Origin: Calditrichaceae bacterium
Lineage (GTDB): Bacteria > Calditrichota > Calditrichia > Calditrichales > Calditrichaceae
Direction of reading: 5' to 3'
NCBI GenBank assembly: GCA_024763405.1
Contig: JANTFQ010000019.1
Location: forward strand, 1 to 15,361
DNA length: 15,361 nucleotides
The notes beneath the pieces are model-generated. The model ran no database searches. It had not been told where the DNA came from and was given only the letters and a program-made list of their open reading frames with translations. The position numbers and the translations under genes are program-made. Below, piece after piece: positions 6,360 to 13,690 of this stretch (its first letter is position 1; every line of letters starts with the position of its first letter).

Positions 6360-7472
6360 ATGAAATACAGACCTTTTTTCCTCTTTTTGATCGCTCTAAA
6401 TTTCTTACCTCTTCAGGCTCAGAACCAGGGAAAGAAATACTTTTTTTATCATCCTGAAATTTCCTATGGTTCCGAGCGTCTGCTCTCCCCGGCACTTACA
6501 TTTATTAACGGCGCTTATGATGTATTGCGAAACGGCGGCCACGAAAACAATGGGGAAACCATTAATATTTTCAAACTGGATTACCGGCAGGGCTTCCGCA
6601 ATATTTGGGAAAACGTTTCAAAGCCTGCCTACCACATCAGTCGTTACGGCTGGAACCGTTTTTTAAGGCAGGAAATTTTCCCGGCCAGCTTAAAACCAAA
6701 CCAGGCCCAATGGGTTCCGAATTATGGGCATCATATCATCGGTAGTGGAATGCTGTGGGTACGCATGTCCGAATGGTATGATTTTCACGGCTACCCCAAT
6801 CCCCGACTGCTTTCTCTTATGACCACAACTGCTTACCAGATTATGAACGAAGCTCTGGAAAACAACCATTCCCGTCTGACGAATGTGGATCCGATCGCCG
6901 ATCTGCTTATTTTTAATCCGCTGGGATTTGTTCTGTTCAGTTTTGATGCAGTGAAAGAATTCTTTAGCCGCACGGTACGTATGTATGACTGGTCTCTGCA
7001 ACCGGTGTTTAATCCTTTTAATCAATACCTGGAAAATGCCGGGTTGCAGTTTACGTTTAAATATACCTTAAATCCCAGCTGGGATATTTTCTTTTATTAC
7101 GGGATTTACGGCATCGGTGGATTGAGTTACACCTTTAAAGGAAACCAGCATTTTTCGTTTGGGGCTGGTACGGTGGTGAACCGTCTTGAGGAAAATATCG
7201 AACATCAGGCACGCTTTATTACCCCCTCCACAGACGGCGCTCTTGGCTTCTTTTATGACAAAAACAATTCCCTGTTAACATCCATTTTATTAACCGGCCC
7301 GCGTTTACTGAATGCCCGGATTAATATTTACCCCGGTTTGATTGAATTCGCAGGCTTTAACCCAGGCTTTTATCTGGGGTTTGGGCAGTGGGACGGATTA
7401 ACCGCAGGCGTTACCCTGCTGGGATTTCCAATTGGTCTTGGTGCCGAAACGGCCAAAGGTTGGAAAAAATAA
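6360..7472 (+). CDS. Exported, probably outer-membrane protein of unknown function (DUF3943-like)
   Basis: The 370-aa product starts MKYRPFFLFLIALNFLPLQA, a clear signal peptide with probable cleavage before QNQ. The middle contains WVPNYGHHIIGSGMLWVR (118-135), then NEALENN (163-169) and NVDPIADLLIFNPLG (175-189). This arrangement recalls DUF3943-type proteins: a conserved His/Gly segment, then an acidic-N helix, then a D.. P.aDL. .NP motif. The last 140 residues alternate aromatic and polar residues with Gly/Asn turns (for example FTFKYTL, IFFYYGIYGIGGLSYTF, FGAGTVV), as in beta-barrel strands. It does not end in the usual terminal aromatic residue (it ends WKK). The resemblance to DUF3943 is from memory of the motif and is not firm. 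ATG 6360 lacks an obvious Shine-Dalgarno. Its TAA lies at the edge of the terminator shared with dnaK. Confidence 0.6.
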   Translation: MKYRPFFLFLIALNFLPLQAQNQGKKYFFYHPEISYGSERLLSPALTFINGAYDVLRNGGHENNGETINIFKLDYRQGFRNIWENVSKPAYHISRYGWNRFLRQEIFPASLKPNQAQWVPNYGHHIIGSGMLWVRMSEWYDFHGYPNPRLLSLMTTTAYQIMNEALENNHSRLTNVDPIADLLIFNPLGFVLFSFDAVKEFFSRTVRMYDWSLQPVFNPFNQYLENAGLQFTFKYTLNPSWDIFFYYGIYGIGGLSYTFKGNQHFSFGAGTVVNRLEENIEHQARFITPSTDGALGFFYDKNNSLLTSILLTGPRLLNARINIYPGLIEFAGFNPGFYLGFGQWDGLTAGVTLLGFPIGLGAETAKGWKK

Positions 7473-7503
7473 AAAAGCCCCTGCGGAAAGCAGAGGCCTT
7501 TTA
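7471..7503. terminator. Bidirectional terminator shared by the outer-membrane gene and dnaK
   Basis: Complementary arms GCCCCTGC (7477-7484) and GCAGAGGC (7490-7497) pair with one mismatch around a GGAAA loop and are flanked by A- and T-rich ends. On the minus strand the stem is followed by TTTTTT, A, then TTTTTT, a strong U-tract for dnaK, whose stop lies 20 bp upstream. On the + strand the T-run is only four bases, so termination of the other gene may be weaker. Confidence 0.8.
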
Positions 7504-7522
7504 GGGTTATTGCATTTTTTAT

Positions 7523-9466
7523 TTATTTTTTATCTTCATCCACAACTTCGTACTCGGCGTCTTCCACCTTGCCCTCTTCCGAAGCTGCTTCTCCGGCACC
7601 TGCGCCGGCCTGTGCCTGTTCTGCACCCGGCTGGGCCTGCTCAGCACCAGGCTGCCCCGGTTGTGGTCCGGCCTGTGCATAGAGCTTCTGTGCAATCTCA
7701 TTCCAGGTACTGTTAACCGCTTCGACAGCCGATTTCATTTCATCGGTATTCTCGCTTTTCTGCGCTTCTTTCAGACGGCCTAAAGCAGTCTCCAGTTTTG
7801 TTTTATCCTCGGCTTCCATTTTATCTTCCATTTCTTTCATCTGTTTTTCGGTCTGATAAATGGTGGTATCCGCGAGGTTCTTGGTTTCAATCGCTTCTTT
7901 CTTGATCTTGTCTTCAGCCGCGTGTGCAGTGGCTTCCTTTTTCATCTTTTCGATTTCCTGCTCGGTTAATCCGCTGGAAGATTCGATTCGGATGCTCTGT
8001 TCTTTTCCGCTCGCTTTATCTTTGGCCGCTACATTTAAAATACCGTTGGCGTCCACATCAAAGGTCACTTCGATTTGCGGAATACCACGCGGTGATGGTG
8101 GAATACCATCCAGAATGAACTTACCAAGTGTACGGTTATCAACCGCCATCTGACGTTCACCCTGCAGCACGTGAATTTCAACCGTGGTCTGGTTATCCGC
8201 AGCCGTTGAAAAGACTTCCTGTTTCTTAGACGGAATCGTCGTATTGGCTTCAATCAGCTTGGTAGCCACACCGCCCAGGGTTTCAATCCCCAAAGACAGA
8301 GGAATTACATCAAGAAGAAGAACGTCTTTTACTTCACCGGTTAATACGGCACCCTGAATTGCGGCTCCAATGGCTACAACTTCATCGGGATTCACACCTT
8401 TATGCGGTTCTTTTCCAAAAAACTGTTGTACAACTTCCTGGATTTTGGGAATTCGTGTTGAACCGCCAACGAGAATTACTTCATCGATTTCGGAAGTTTT
8501 CATACCGGCATCTTTTAACGCAATTTTACACGGTTCGATGGAACGCTGAACCAAATCATCCACTAACTGCTCAAATTTTGCGCGGGATAACGACAGCGTT
8601 AAATGTTTCGGGCCGGATTCGCCTGCAGTGATAAACGGCAGATTGATTTCGGTCTGCTTTGAAGAAGATAACTCAATTTTTGCTTTTTCAGCTGCTTCTT
8701 TCAAACGTTGCAAGGCCATCGGGTCTTTACGTAAATCGATGCCTTCATCCTTTTTAAATTCATCCGCCATCCAGTCGATAATACGCTGATCAAAATCATC
8801 ACCACCAAGATGGGTATCCCCATTGGTAGATTTTACTTCAAATACACCATCGCCAATTTCGAGGATGGAAATATCGAAAGTTCCGCCGCCAAGATCAAAA
8901 ACGGCAATTTTTTCTTCTTTCTTCGAATCCATTCCGTAAGCGAGTGAGGCGGCAGTCGGTTCGTTAATAATACGTTTAACATCCAAACCGGCAATTTTAC
9001 CGGCATCTTTGGTAGCCTGTCGCTGTGCGTCATTAAAATATGCCGGAACCGTGATAACTGCTTCCGTTACCTTCTCACCAAGATAATCTTCGGCCGTCTG
9101 TTTCATTTTTTGCAGAATCATCGAGGATACTTCCGGCGGTGAATATTTCTTATCTCCGGCATCTACGACCACAACATCGTTGTTCCCGCTTTCAATTTTA
9201 TACGGGACTTCATTCATTTCGGAACCCACTTCTTTAAAAAAGCGGCCCATAAAACGCTTGATTGAAAAGATCGTGTTCCCGGGATTTGTTACCGCCTGAC
9301 GTTTTGCCGAAGCACCAACGAGACGTTCACCTTTTTTTGTAAACGCAACAACCGACGGCGTCGTACGTCCACCTTCTGCGTTCGGAATAACAACCGGTTC
9401 TCCGCCTTCCATTACGGCAACAACAGAATTCGTTGTGCCCAAATCAATTCCAATAATTTTACCCAT
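7523..9466 (-). CDS. dnaK: Chaperone DnaK (Hsp70)
   Basis: DnaK is the cytosolic ATP-driven Hsp70 chaperone. I place the start at ATG 9466 (647 aa): it follows a near-perfect AAGGAGGA and gives the canonical N-terminus MGKIIGIDLGTTNS. A GTG in frame at 9511 would lie upstream of the predicted transcript start. The nucleotide-binding domain spans about 1-380, with the phosphate loops IDLGTTNS (7-14) and DLGGGTFD (191-198) and the adenosine loop VGGSTRIPK (333-341). The linker DVLLLDV is at 381-387, then the substrate-binding beta domain to about 500 and a helical lid to about 597. The tail is a disordered GQPGAEQA-QPGAEQA-QAGAGAG low-complexity segment, ending AEYEVVDEDKK with the usual EVVD. 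No grpE or dnaJ is adjacent and no CIRCE element was found; a sigma-54-type promoter lies upstream. Confidence 0.98.
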   Translation of the reverse strand: MGKIIGIDLGTTNSVVAVMEGGEPVVIPNAEGGRTTPSVVAFTKKGERLVGASAKRQAVTNPGNTIFSIKRFMGRFFKEVGSEMNEVPYKIESGNNDVVVVDAGDKKYSPPEVSSMILQKMKQTAEDYLGEKVTEAVITVPAYFNDAQRQATKDAGKIAGLDVKRIINEPTAASLAYGMDSKKEEKIAVFDLGGGTFDISILEIGDGVFEVKSTNGDTHLGGDDFDQRIIDWMADEFKKDEGIDLRKDPMALQRLKEAAEKAKIELSSSKQTEINLPFITAGESGPKHLTLSLSRAKFEQLVDDLVQRSIEPCKIALKDAGMKTSEIDEVILVGGSTRIPKIQEVVQQFFGKEPHKGVNPDEVVAIGAAIQGAVLTGEVKDVLLLDVIPLSLGIETLGGVATKLIEANTTIPSKKQEVFSTAADNQTTVEIHVLQGERQMAVDNRTLGKFILDGIPPSPRGIPQIEVTFDVDANGILNVAAKDKASGKEQSIRIESSSGLTEQEIEKMKKEATAHAAEDKIKKEAIETKNLADTTIYQTEKQMKEMEDKMEAEDKTKLETALGRLKEAQKSENTDEMKSAVEAVNSTWNEIAQKLYAQAGPQPGQPGAEQAQPGAEQAQAGAGAGEAASEEGKVEDAEYEVVDEDKK

Positions 9467-9515
9467 TTTATTTTCCTCCTTAATGTTATTTCTAAAATTC
9501 AATCCCTGCACTTAG

Positions 9516-9532
9516 AGCAATGTACGTGCCAA
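9516..9532 (-). promoter_or_regulatory. Sigma-54 (RpoN) -24/-12 promoter of dnaK
   Basis: Read on the minus strand, the site is TTGGCACGTACATTGCT, which matches the YTGGCACG-N4-TTGCW consensus at every conserved position, with correct spacing of the GG and GC dinucleotides. It is correctly oriented and lies 50 bp upstream of the dnaK ATG. The predicted transcript start is near 9505 (a G on the minus strand), giving a 39-nt leader that includes the AAGGAGGA site. Sigma-54 promoters need an AAA+ enhancer-binding activator, which implies signal-dependent transcription. The exact match is seen in the sequence; its use is inferred. Confidence 0.8.
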
Positions 9533-9619
9533 TTATTTTAATTAGCCCTAACCTGTTATGTTTTAAGAGAATACCAATATGAAACAGAAATACTAAAAAA
9601 ATCAAAATACAAAAAGTAC

Positions 9620-9642
9620 GTCAATATGACCGCAAAATGTCA
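9620..9642. promoter_or_regulatory. Possible enhancer (activator) site upstream of the dnaK sigma-54 promoter
   Basis: The inverted repeat GTCA-ATA-TGAC (9620-9630) is followed by another GTCA (9639-9642). Its centre is about 120 bp upstream of the predicted transcript start, within the range usual for enhancer-binding-protein sites. The arms are short, so this is a suggestion based on position and symmetry. Confidence 0.3.
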
Positions 9643-9673
9643 GATTAATGTTTTTTTATGTATGTCTCAAAAC

Positions 9674-9714
9674 AAAAAAGGCCCTCTGGGTTATTATCTC
9701 CAAAGGGCCTTTTT
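9674..9714. terminator. Strong terminator downstream of degQ
   Basis: Arms AAAAAGGCCCT (9675-9685) and AGGGCCTTTTT (9704-9714) are perfectly complementary, and pairing continues inward after one mismatch (TGGG with CTCCA, including a G-U pair). On the minus strand the stem leads into TTTTTTG, an efficient U-tract 18 bp past the degQ stop (9732). The structure also works on the + strand. It insulates degQ transcription from dnaK. Confidence 0.85.
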
Positions 9715-9731
9715 GAAAACCAAATGAATTG

Positions 9732-11246
9732 TTATGGAATTTGCAAAAATGAAAGGCGGTCAAATATAGTTCTGCCGCGCAGGCTTCGTAATTTTATGCG
9801 GATTACATCTCCGGATTTTAAATCGGAGACGATATCATAAAAATCTTTACTGGATTGCAGCACTTTACCGTTTACAGAGAGTAAAACATCGCCACGGGAA
9901 ATTTGTGCTTTAGCGGCAGCGCCCTCCGGATCAACCGAGGCGATTAAGACGCCATCGGAAACTTCATACATATCTCGTTGGCGATCCGTTAAATCCCGTA
10001 TCTTCATTCCGAGATCCGCAATTTCTTTTACCTCATTCTTTTTCTCTGAGGTACCGGCAACGGCATTATCCGGGCTTTTTCCCTGTAACGTCACTTTTAT
10101 CATTCTTGTTTTGCCATCGCGCCAAATTTTTAGATTTACCGTTTCATCGGGATTGTGTGTACCCACAACCGCCTGCAGTTCATTGGGCTGGTTCACGTCT
10201 TTTCCATCCACACTCAGCACCACATCACCTTCCTTAATTCCTGCTTCATCCGCAGCGCTTCCGTCAATAATGCTGGTTATAAATACGCCTTCCGGCTTAT
10301 CTAAACCAACCCCTTTCGCCGTAACAGGATCAACAGGCGCAATATAAACACCAAGATAGCCGCGTTTTACTTCGCCGTATTTTTTTAGATCATCAATTAC
10401 ACTCTTGGCAATATTGATCGGAACGGCAAAACCATATCCCATATAATAATTAGTGGTCGTGGCAATCGCCGTGTTAATGCCGATAACTTCACCGTTAAGA
10501 TTGATTAAAGCGCCGCCGCTGTTTCCAGGATTGATGGCAGCGTCGGTCTGAATAAAATTTTCAATGGTACTCACTCCGTCTTTCCGCCGGCCCACATCAA
10601 TCCTGCGGTGCAGCGCACTGACGATTCCGGCTGTAACCGTAGAGGTTAATTCCAGCGGATTCCCGATGGCCATTACCCATTCTCCAATTTGTAGTTTTTC
10701 GGAATTTCCCAGCATTGCAACCGGTAAATCTTTGGCATCAATTTTCACCAGGGCTATTTCCGTAGAGGGGTCTGTTCCGATTATTTTTGCCTTATACTCG
10801 GTGCCATCAATTAATTTAACTTTCAGTTCATCCACATCTTCAATCACGTGATTGTTCGTAATTATGTACCCGTCGCTACTGATTATGACACCGGAGCCAA
10901 GTCCCGTCTGTTTTCGTTGCAGCGGTTTATGAATCTGATCCTGCGGCATATCTCTGAAAAAGAAAAAGAACGGGTTATTCTGAACGGTCACATTTTTAGT
11001 GGTATAAATACTAACAATGGATGGACGTACTTTTTTTACCATATCCACAAACATATTATTAGGATTAAAGCTGACGACATTCACTCCGGCCGATTCCGCG
11101 GAGCCTTCCTGATAAATTTTTTCTTCCGCAGGACGGGCGATGGTTTTAGAATCAAGATTAAAACCGGTTGTCAGTACAACGCCCGCGACAATTCCGATGG
11201 TGATCAGGCTGAGAACATAAGCAAATGAATTTTTATATCCGGACAT
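9732..11246 (-). CDS. degQ: Periplasmic serine protease, DegP/DegQ/HtrA family
   Basis: This 504-aa protease/chaperone degrades misfolded envelope proteins. The start ATG follows AAAGGAGGTTCTT, an ideal ribosome-binding site. An N-terminal hydrophobic segment (about 8-27) acts as signal peptide or membrane anchor. The trypsin-like domain (about 60-285) includes a loop with five consecutive Phe (93-97), the catalytic His in TNNHVI (H133) and the nucleophile in GNSGG (S243). Two PDZ domains follow, about 290-390 (YLGV, GVFITSI, GDVVLSVDG) and 408-490 (GVLIASV, GDVLLSVNG). At the catalytic-Asp position (D135 of E. coli DegP, context S-D-I-A-L) this protein has Glu: DPSTEIALVKI, E163. The codon is GAA, so a translation slip is not the cause. 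The gene is flanked by its own terminator and appears monocistronic. The two-PDZ architecture fits DegP/DegQ equally; the symbol is a family label. Confidence 0.95.
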   Translation of the reverse strand: MSGYKNSFAYVLSLITIGIVAGVVLTTGFNLDSKTIARPAEEKIYQEGSAESAGVNVVSFNPNNMFVDMVKKVRPSIVSIYTTKNVTVQNNPFFFFFRDMPQDQIHKPLQRKQTGLGSGVIISSDGYIITNNHVIEDVDELKVKLIDGTEYKAKIIGTDPSTEIALVKIDAKDLPVAMLGNSEKLQIGEWVMAIGNPLELTSTVTAGIVSALHRRIDVGRRKDGVSTIENFIQTDAAINPGNSGGALINLNGEVIGINTAIATTTNYYMGYGFAVPINIAKSVIDDLKKYGEVKRGYLGVYIAPVDPVTAKGVGLDKPEGVFITSIIDGSAADEAGIKEGDVVLSVDGKDVNQPNELQAVVGTHNPDETVNLKIWRDGKTRMIKVTLQGKSPDNAVAGTSEKKNEVKEIADLGMKIRDLTDRQRDMYEVSDGVLIASVDPEGAAAKAQISRGDVLLSVNGKVLQSSKDFYDIVSDLKSGDVIRIKLRSLRGRTIFDRLSFLQIP

Positions 11247-11566
11247 AAGAACCTCCTTTATTTAGTTTTGTTTCCGCGATGCGGTAGATTAATTTTTAAG
11301 ACTGCTTGACCTTATCTTTATTCCCTGATATTTTTCTTGCCGATATAAACGTACCTATTCAGAAAAGGTTCATTTTTAGTTTTTCTATCAGGGTTTATTC
11401 GAAACGGCATTCAGAGGTTTCGCTTTAAAAACCACATTTTTACGGACAAAAAATATGCCAGTACAGGAAATAACCGATTTTTTATGATTCAATACAGAGG
11501 TATGCGATTACGGCCGTCAGATTGTCCCATTTATTCTGCAAATATGGCAAAGATGAATTCCATTAG
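11247..11566. other. 320-bp divergent spacer between degQ and the small-protein/NYN operon
   Basis: The spacer must hold the promoters of both divergent units. A small CCGC-GAT-GCGG hairpin (11274-11284) lies in the degQ leader. I see no convincing -35/-10 pair, sigma-54 site or gene here; short open frames lack ribosome-binding sites. Confidence 0.4.
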
Positions 11567-11596
11567 ATTCTGTTTTATTTGCATTACCGAATCGAC

Positions 11597-11785
11597 ATGG
11601 AACTGATTTTTGATTATATTCTGGCAGAGAAACAAATCCCTGTTATTCTGCAATGTAGAGTAAAAATGGTACGCAATGGATTTTCGCTCAAAAATCGCGG
11701 AAATGGCACCATGGGGACAAACAAAGAGTTCCTGTTGTTCACTGCCCCGGATACGAACGATCTATTTGAAATTGAACGGATTTAA
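11597..11785 (+). CDS. Small protein of unknown function, coupled to the NYN gene
   Basis: This is a 62-aa reading frame from ATG 11597; TTG 11579 would give 68 aa. The frame is open from 11567, just after a TAG. It reads MELIFDYILAEKQIPVILQC, then a basic, glycine/asparagine-rich middle (VKMVRNGFSLKNRGNGTMGT) and ends FLLFTAPDTNDLFEIERI. Evidence that it is real: its TAA (11783-11785) is one base before the ATG of the NYN gene, the spacing expected of translationally coupled operon genes, and the composition looks protein-like (hydrophobic strand-like stretches, acidic end). Against it: no Shine-Dalgarno precedes either start, and I recognise no family. No signal peptide or membrane segment is obvious, so a cytoplasmic location is likely. 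Confidence 0.45.
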   Translation: MELIFDYILAEKQIPVILQCRVKMVRNGFSLKNRGNGTMGTNKEFLLFTAPDTNDLFEIERI

Positions 11786-11786
11786 A

Positions 11787-12263
11787 ATGAATTATATTAT
11801 TGATGGATACAATCTGGGACACAAGCTTCCCGCCGCGGCAGCCTGGTTAAAGAAGGGAGAAACCGAGAGAGCCCTTCCCATAATTCTCAATTATATCCGT
11901 GCGTCTTTACCCGGATCCGGAAAAATAATCGCGGTATTTGATGGCAAAGCGGGAGTATTCCCGGCTGTGCAGCATCCTGCGGGAATACGTGTAAAATTTT
12001 CACGCAAGCCGCAAACCGCAGATGACATTATCCGGGAGTTTATCCGTCACGAAACGGCACCGAAAAGCTGGACGGTAATTTCTTCGGACAATGAGATCAT
12101 TTACACCGCCCGGGATATGGGCGCGCACGTACTGAGCGCAAAACAATTTGCGGTGCAGAAGAAAACCCAAAAAGCATCCGCAGAGAATTCCGAAAAATAC
12201 CAGCCGCAAAATGTAGACGTAGAGGCCTGGCTGAAACTCTTTAATGAGAAAGGTGGGAAATGA
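11787..12263 (+). CDS. NYN-domain (YacP/Rae1-like) ribonuclease
   Basis: The 158-aa product is a compact PIN-like NYN domain. The start MNYIIDGYNLGHKL carries the first metal-binding Asp (D6). IIAVFDG supplies D52, TADDIIREF D79/D80, and TVISSDNEI the final acidic residue D101 in the typical 'vvtsD..i...a...Ga' context, followed by ARDMGAHVLSAKQF. YacP/Rae1 of Bacillus is a ribosome-associated endoribonuclease of similar size, and the same domain occurs widely as an uncharacterised RNase. The C-terminal 30 residues are charged and probably flexible. I start it at ATG 11787, because the open frame upstream of that overlaps the small gene. Its TGA overlaps the ATG of the histidine kinase by four bases (ATGA). 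RNase function is inferred from the conserved acidic residues. Confidence 0.8.
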   Translation: MNYIIDGYNLGHKLPAAAAWLKKGETERALPIILNYIRASLPGSGKIIAVFDGKAGVFPAVQHPAGIRVKFSRKPQTADDIIREFIRHETAPKSWTVISSDNEIIYTARDMGAHVLSAKQFAVQKKTQKASAENSEKYQPQNVDVEAWLKLFNEKGGK

Positions 12264-13573
12264 ACCGGCGCTCCGGTACATATTCATTATTTTTCTGGTT
12301 GGCCTTTGCCCTGGTGTTATTCTTAAATCTGCTGGTCTGGCTTTACCTTAAGCAGGTTGAAGTCCGCTTTCACAGCGAGTTAGAAACCCACCTTTTTGAT
12401 GTAGAACAAGTCCTCAACCGATTGATGACCGAATTTAACGATGATGTTGATCTGGGACTTTTACTTCCGGACGACAGTTCGTCTCTTACTTTCTTTTATT
12501 ATCAGCAACAATTGGATGATATCCGTCAAAAGAGCAGTTTGCAATCCATTCTTCTGCTCAATCCCCAGGGCGAAATTTTAGTCTCTTCCCCACCCAGCCT
12601 GAGTAAACAAAAGACAAGCTCTGCCGTTTTGCGTGCGGAATTTAAAAAAGCCCTCGCCGGCCTGACGGTGGTTTCTGAAATCCGGGAATTTGCCGGCGAG
12701 CAGTTTATGAGCGCTTACGCGCCGGTGAAAAATATCGATGGGTTTTTAAGCGCCGTTTTGGTTATCGCCGCTAAAGCCGATTTTTTTACAGTCCTTAGCA
12801 GTTTAAAAAACCGACTGCTGCTGTTCTCTTTTATTAATCTAATTCTGATAATTTTTACCGCCCTGTTTCTATTCCGGATGATCCAGCGCAGTGTGCGTTA
12901 CCAGGCCGAACTAAAGGATCAGGAACATCTGGTTGAACTGGGAACAATGGCCGCTTCCGTGGCCCACGAGCTGCGCAATCCGTTGGGTATCATTCAAGGC
13001 ACTAACGATGTCATCAAAAAAAAATACGATGCGCAGGACGATGAAATTTTTAACTATATTCCCGATGAGATCAAACGCTTAAACCGCCTGATTGATGACT
13101 TTTTAACCTTTTCGCGATCTCCAAATTTACATATCGAACCACTTAATTTAGAACATTTAACCGAGCATCTGCGCCTTAGCTTACCGGAGGCAAGCAGGGC
13201 AAAGCTCATCATTTCCGAACTGCCGCAGACTATTCTCCAAACAGACGTTCAACTATTGGAACAGGCCTTGTTAAATGTTATCTTAAACGCGTTTCAGGCG
13301 AGTGGAAATGAACAGCCTGTTCACTTAAATATATCTTCACCGGGCAAAAACAGGCTACGGTTTGAAATTATAGACCAGGGCCCGGGAATTCCAAAAGAGA
13401 AACAGACACAGGTTTTTACACCGTTTTTTACAACGAAAGAGCAGGGTACCGGCCTGGGACTGGCCATCACAAAACGTATTATTCAGCACCTTCAGGGGGA
13501 CATCTATCTACAAACACCTAAAGGTAACGGCGCTAACTTTACTATCGAAATCCCTCCATTTAAAAAATCATAA
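12260..13573 (+). CDS. Membrane sensor histidine kinase (HisKA type, NtrB/ZraS-like core)
   Basis: This 437-aa inner-membrane kinase has a first transmembrane helix at about 8-31, an extracytoplasmic sensing region at about 32-183 (single-Cache/PAS-like size, with SILLLNPQGEILVSSPP), and a second helix at about 184-206. A coiled linker follows (about 208-225). HisKA contains H236 in SVAHELRNPLGIIQGT. The HATPase domain has N-box NVILNAFQAS (339-348), G1 DQGPGIP (372-378), FTPFFTTK and G2 GTGLGLAI (396-403). The HisKA style resembles kinases that partner NtrC-type, sigma-54-activating regulators, but no response regulator is present beside it. AGGTGGG just before ATG 12260 serves as ribosome-binding site, and the start overlaps the NYN stop. 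The downstream AT hairpin may end the transcript. Confidence 0.93.
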   Translation: MNRRSGTYSLFFWLAFALVLFLNLLVWLYLKQVEVRFHSELETHLFDVEQVLNRLMTEFNDDVDLGLLLPDDSSSLTFFYYQQQLDDIRQKSSLQSILLLNPQGEILVSSPPSLSKQKTSSAVLRAEFKKALAGLTVVSEIREFAGEQFMSAYAPVKNIDGFLSAVLVIAAKADFFTVLSSLKNRLLLFSFINLILIIFTALFLFRMIQRSVRYQAELKDQEHLVELGTMAASVAHELRNPLGIIQGTNDVIKKKYDAQDDEIFNYIPDEIKRLNRLIDDFLTFSRSPNLHIEPLNLEHLTEHLRLSLPEASRAKLIISELPQTILQTDVQLLEQALLNVILNAFQASGNEQPVHLNISSPGKNRLRFEIIDQGPGIPKEKQTQVFTPFFTTKEQGTGLGLAITKRIIQHLQGDIYLQTPKGNGANFTIEIPPFKKS

Positions 13574-13600
13574 TAGGCACTTTTATCCGGTCCACTTTTC

Positions 13601-13624
13601 AATAAAATTTTTCTAAATTTTATT
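13601..13624. terminator. AT-rich perfect hairpin after the histidine kinase gene
   Basis: AATAAAATTT (13601-13610) and AAATTTTATT (13615-13624) are exact complements around TTCT, 28 bp past the kinase stop. It lacks GC pairs and a clean U-tract, so termination strength is uncertain. Confidence 0.4.
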
Positions 13625-13690
13625 ATTATCTCAATAGTATCTGGTTAAATGGTGATGAATTAAAATTTATTAGAATTTCGTCAAAATAAC

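Noticed and set aside
9467..9511. GTG start extending DnaK by 15 residues
   Set aside because: It lies upstream of the predicted transcript start (about 9505), and the canonical MGKIIGIDLG start has a near-perfect Shine-Dalgarno.
9467..9670. CIRCE element (HrcA site) or sigma-32 promoter for dnaK
   Set aside because: No TTAGCACTC-N9-GAGTGCTAA or similar dyad, and no clear sigma-32 motif, is present in the spacer.
7860..11228. Many + strand open frames of 60-126 codons opposite dnaK and degQ
   Set aside because: They lie wholly inside well-recognised genes on the other strand and have no family signatures.
11676..11786. 37-codon N-terminal extension of the NYN protein
   Set aside because: It overlaps the small gene in another frame, and the domain clearly begins at MNYIIDGYN.
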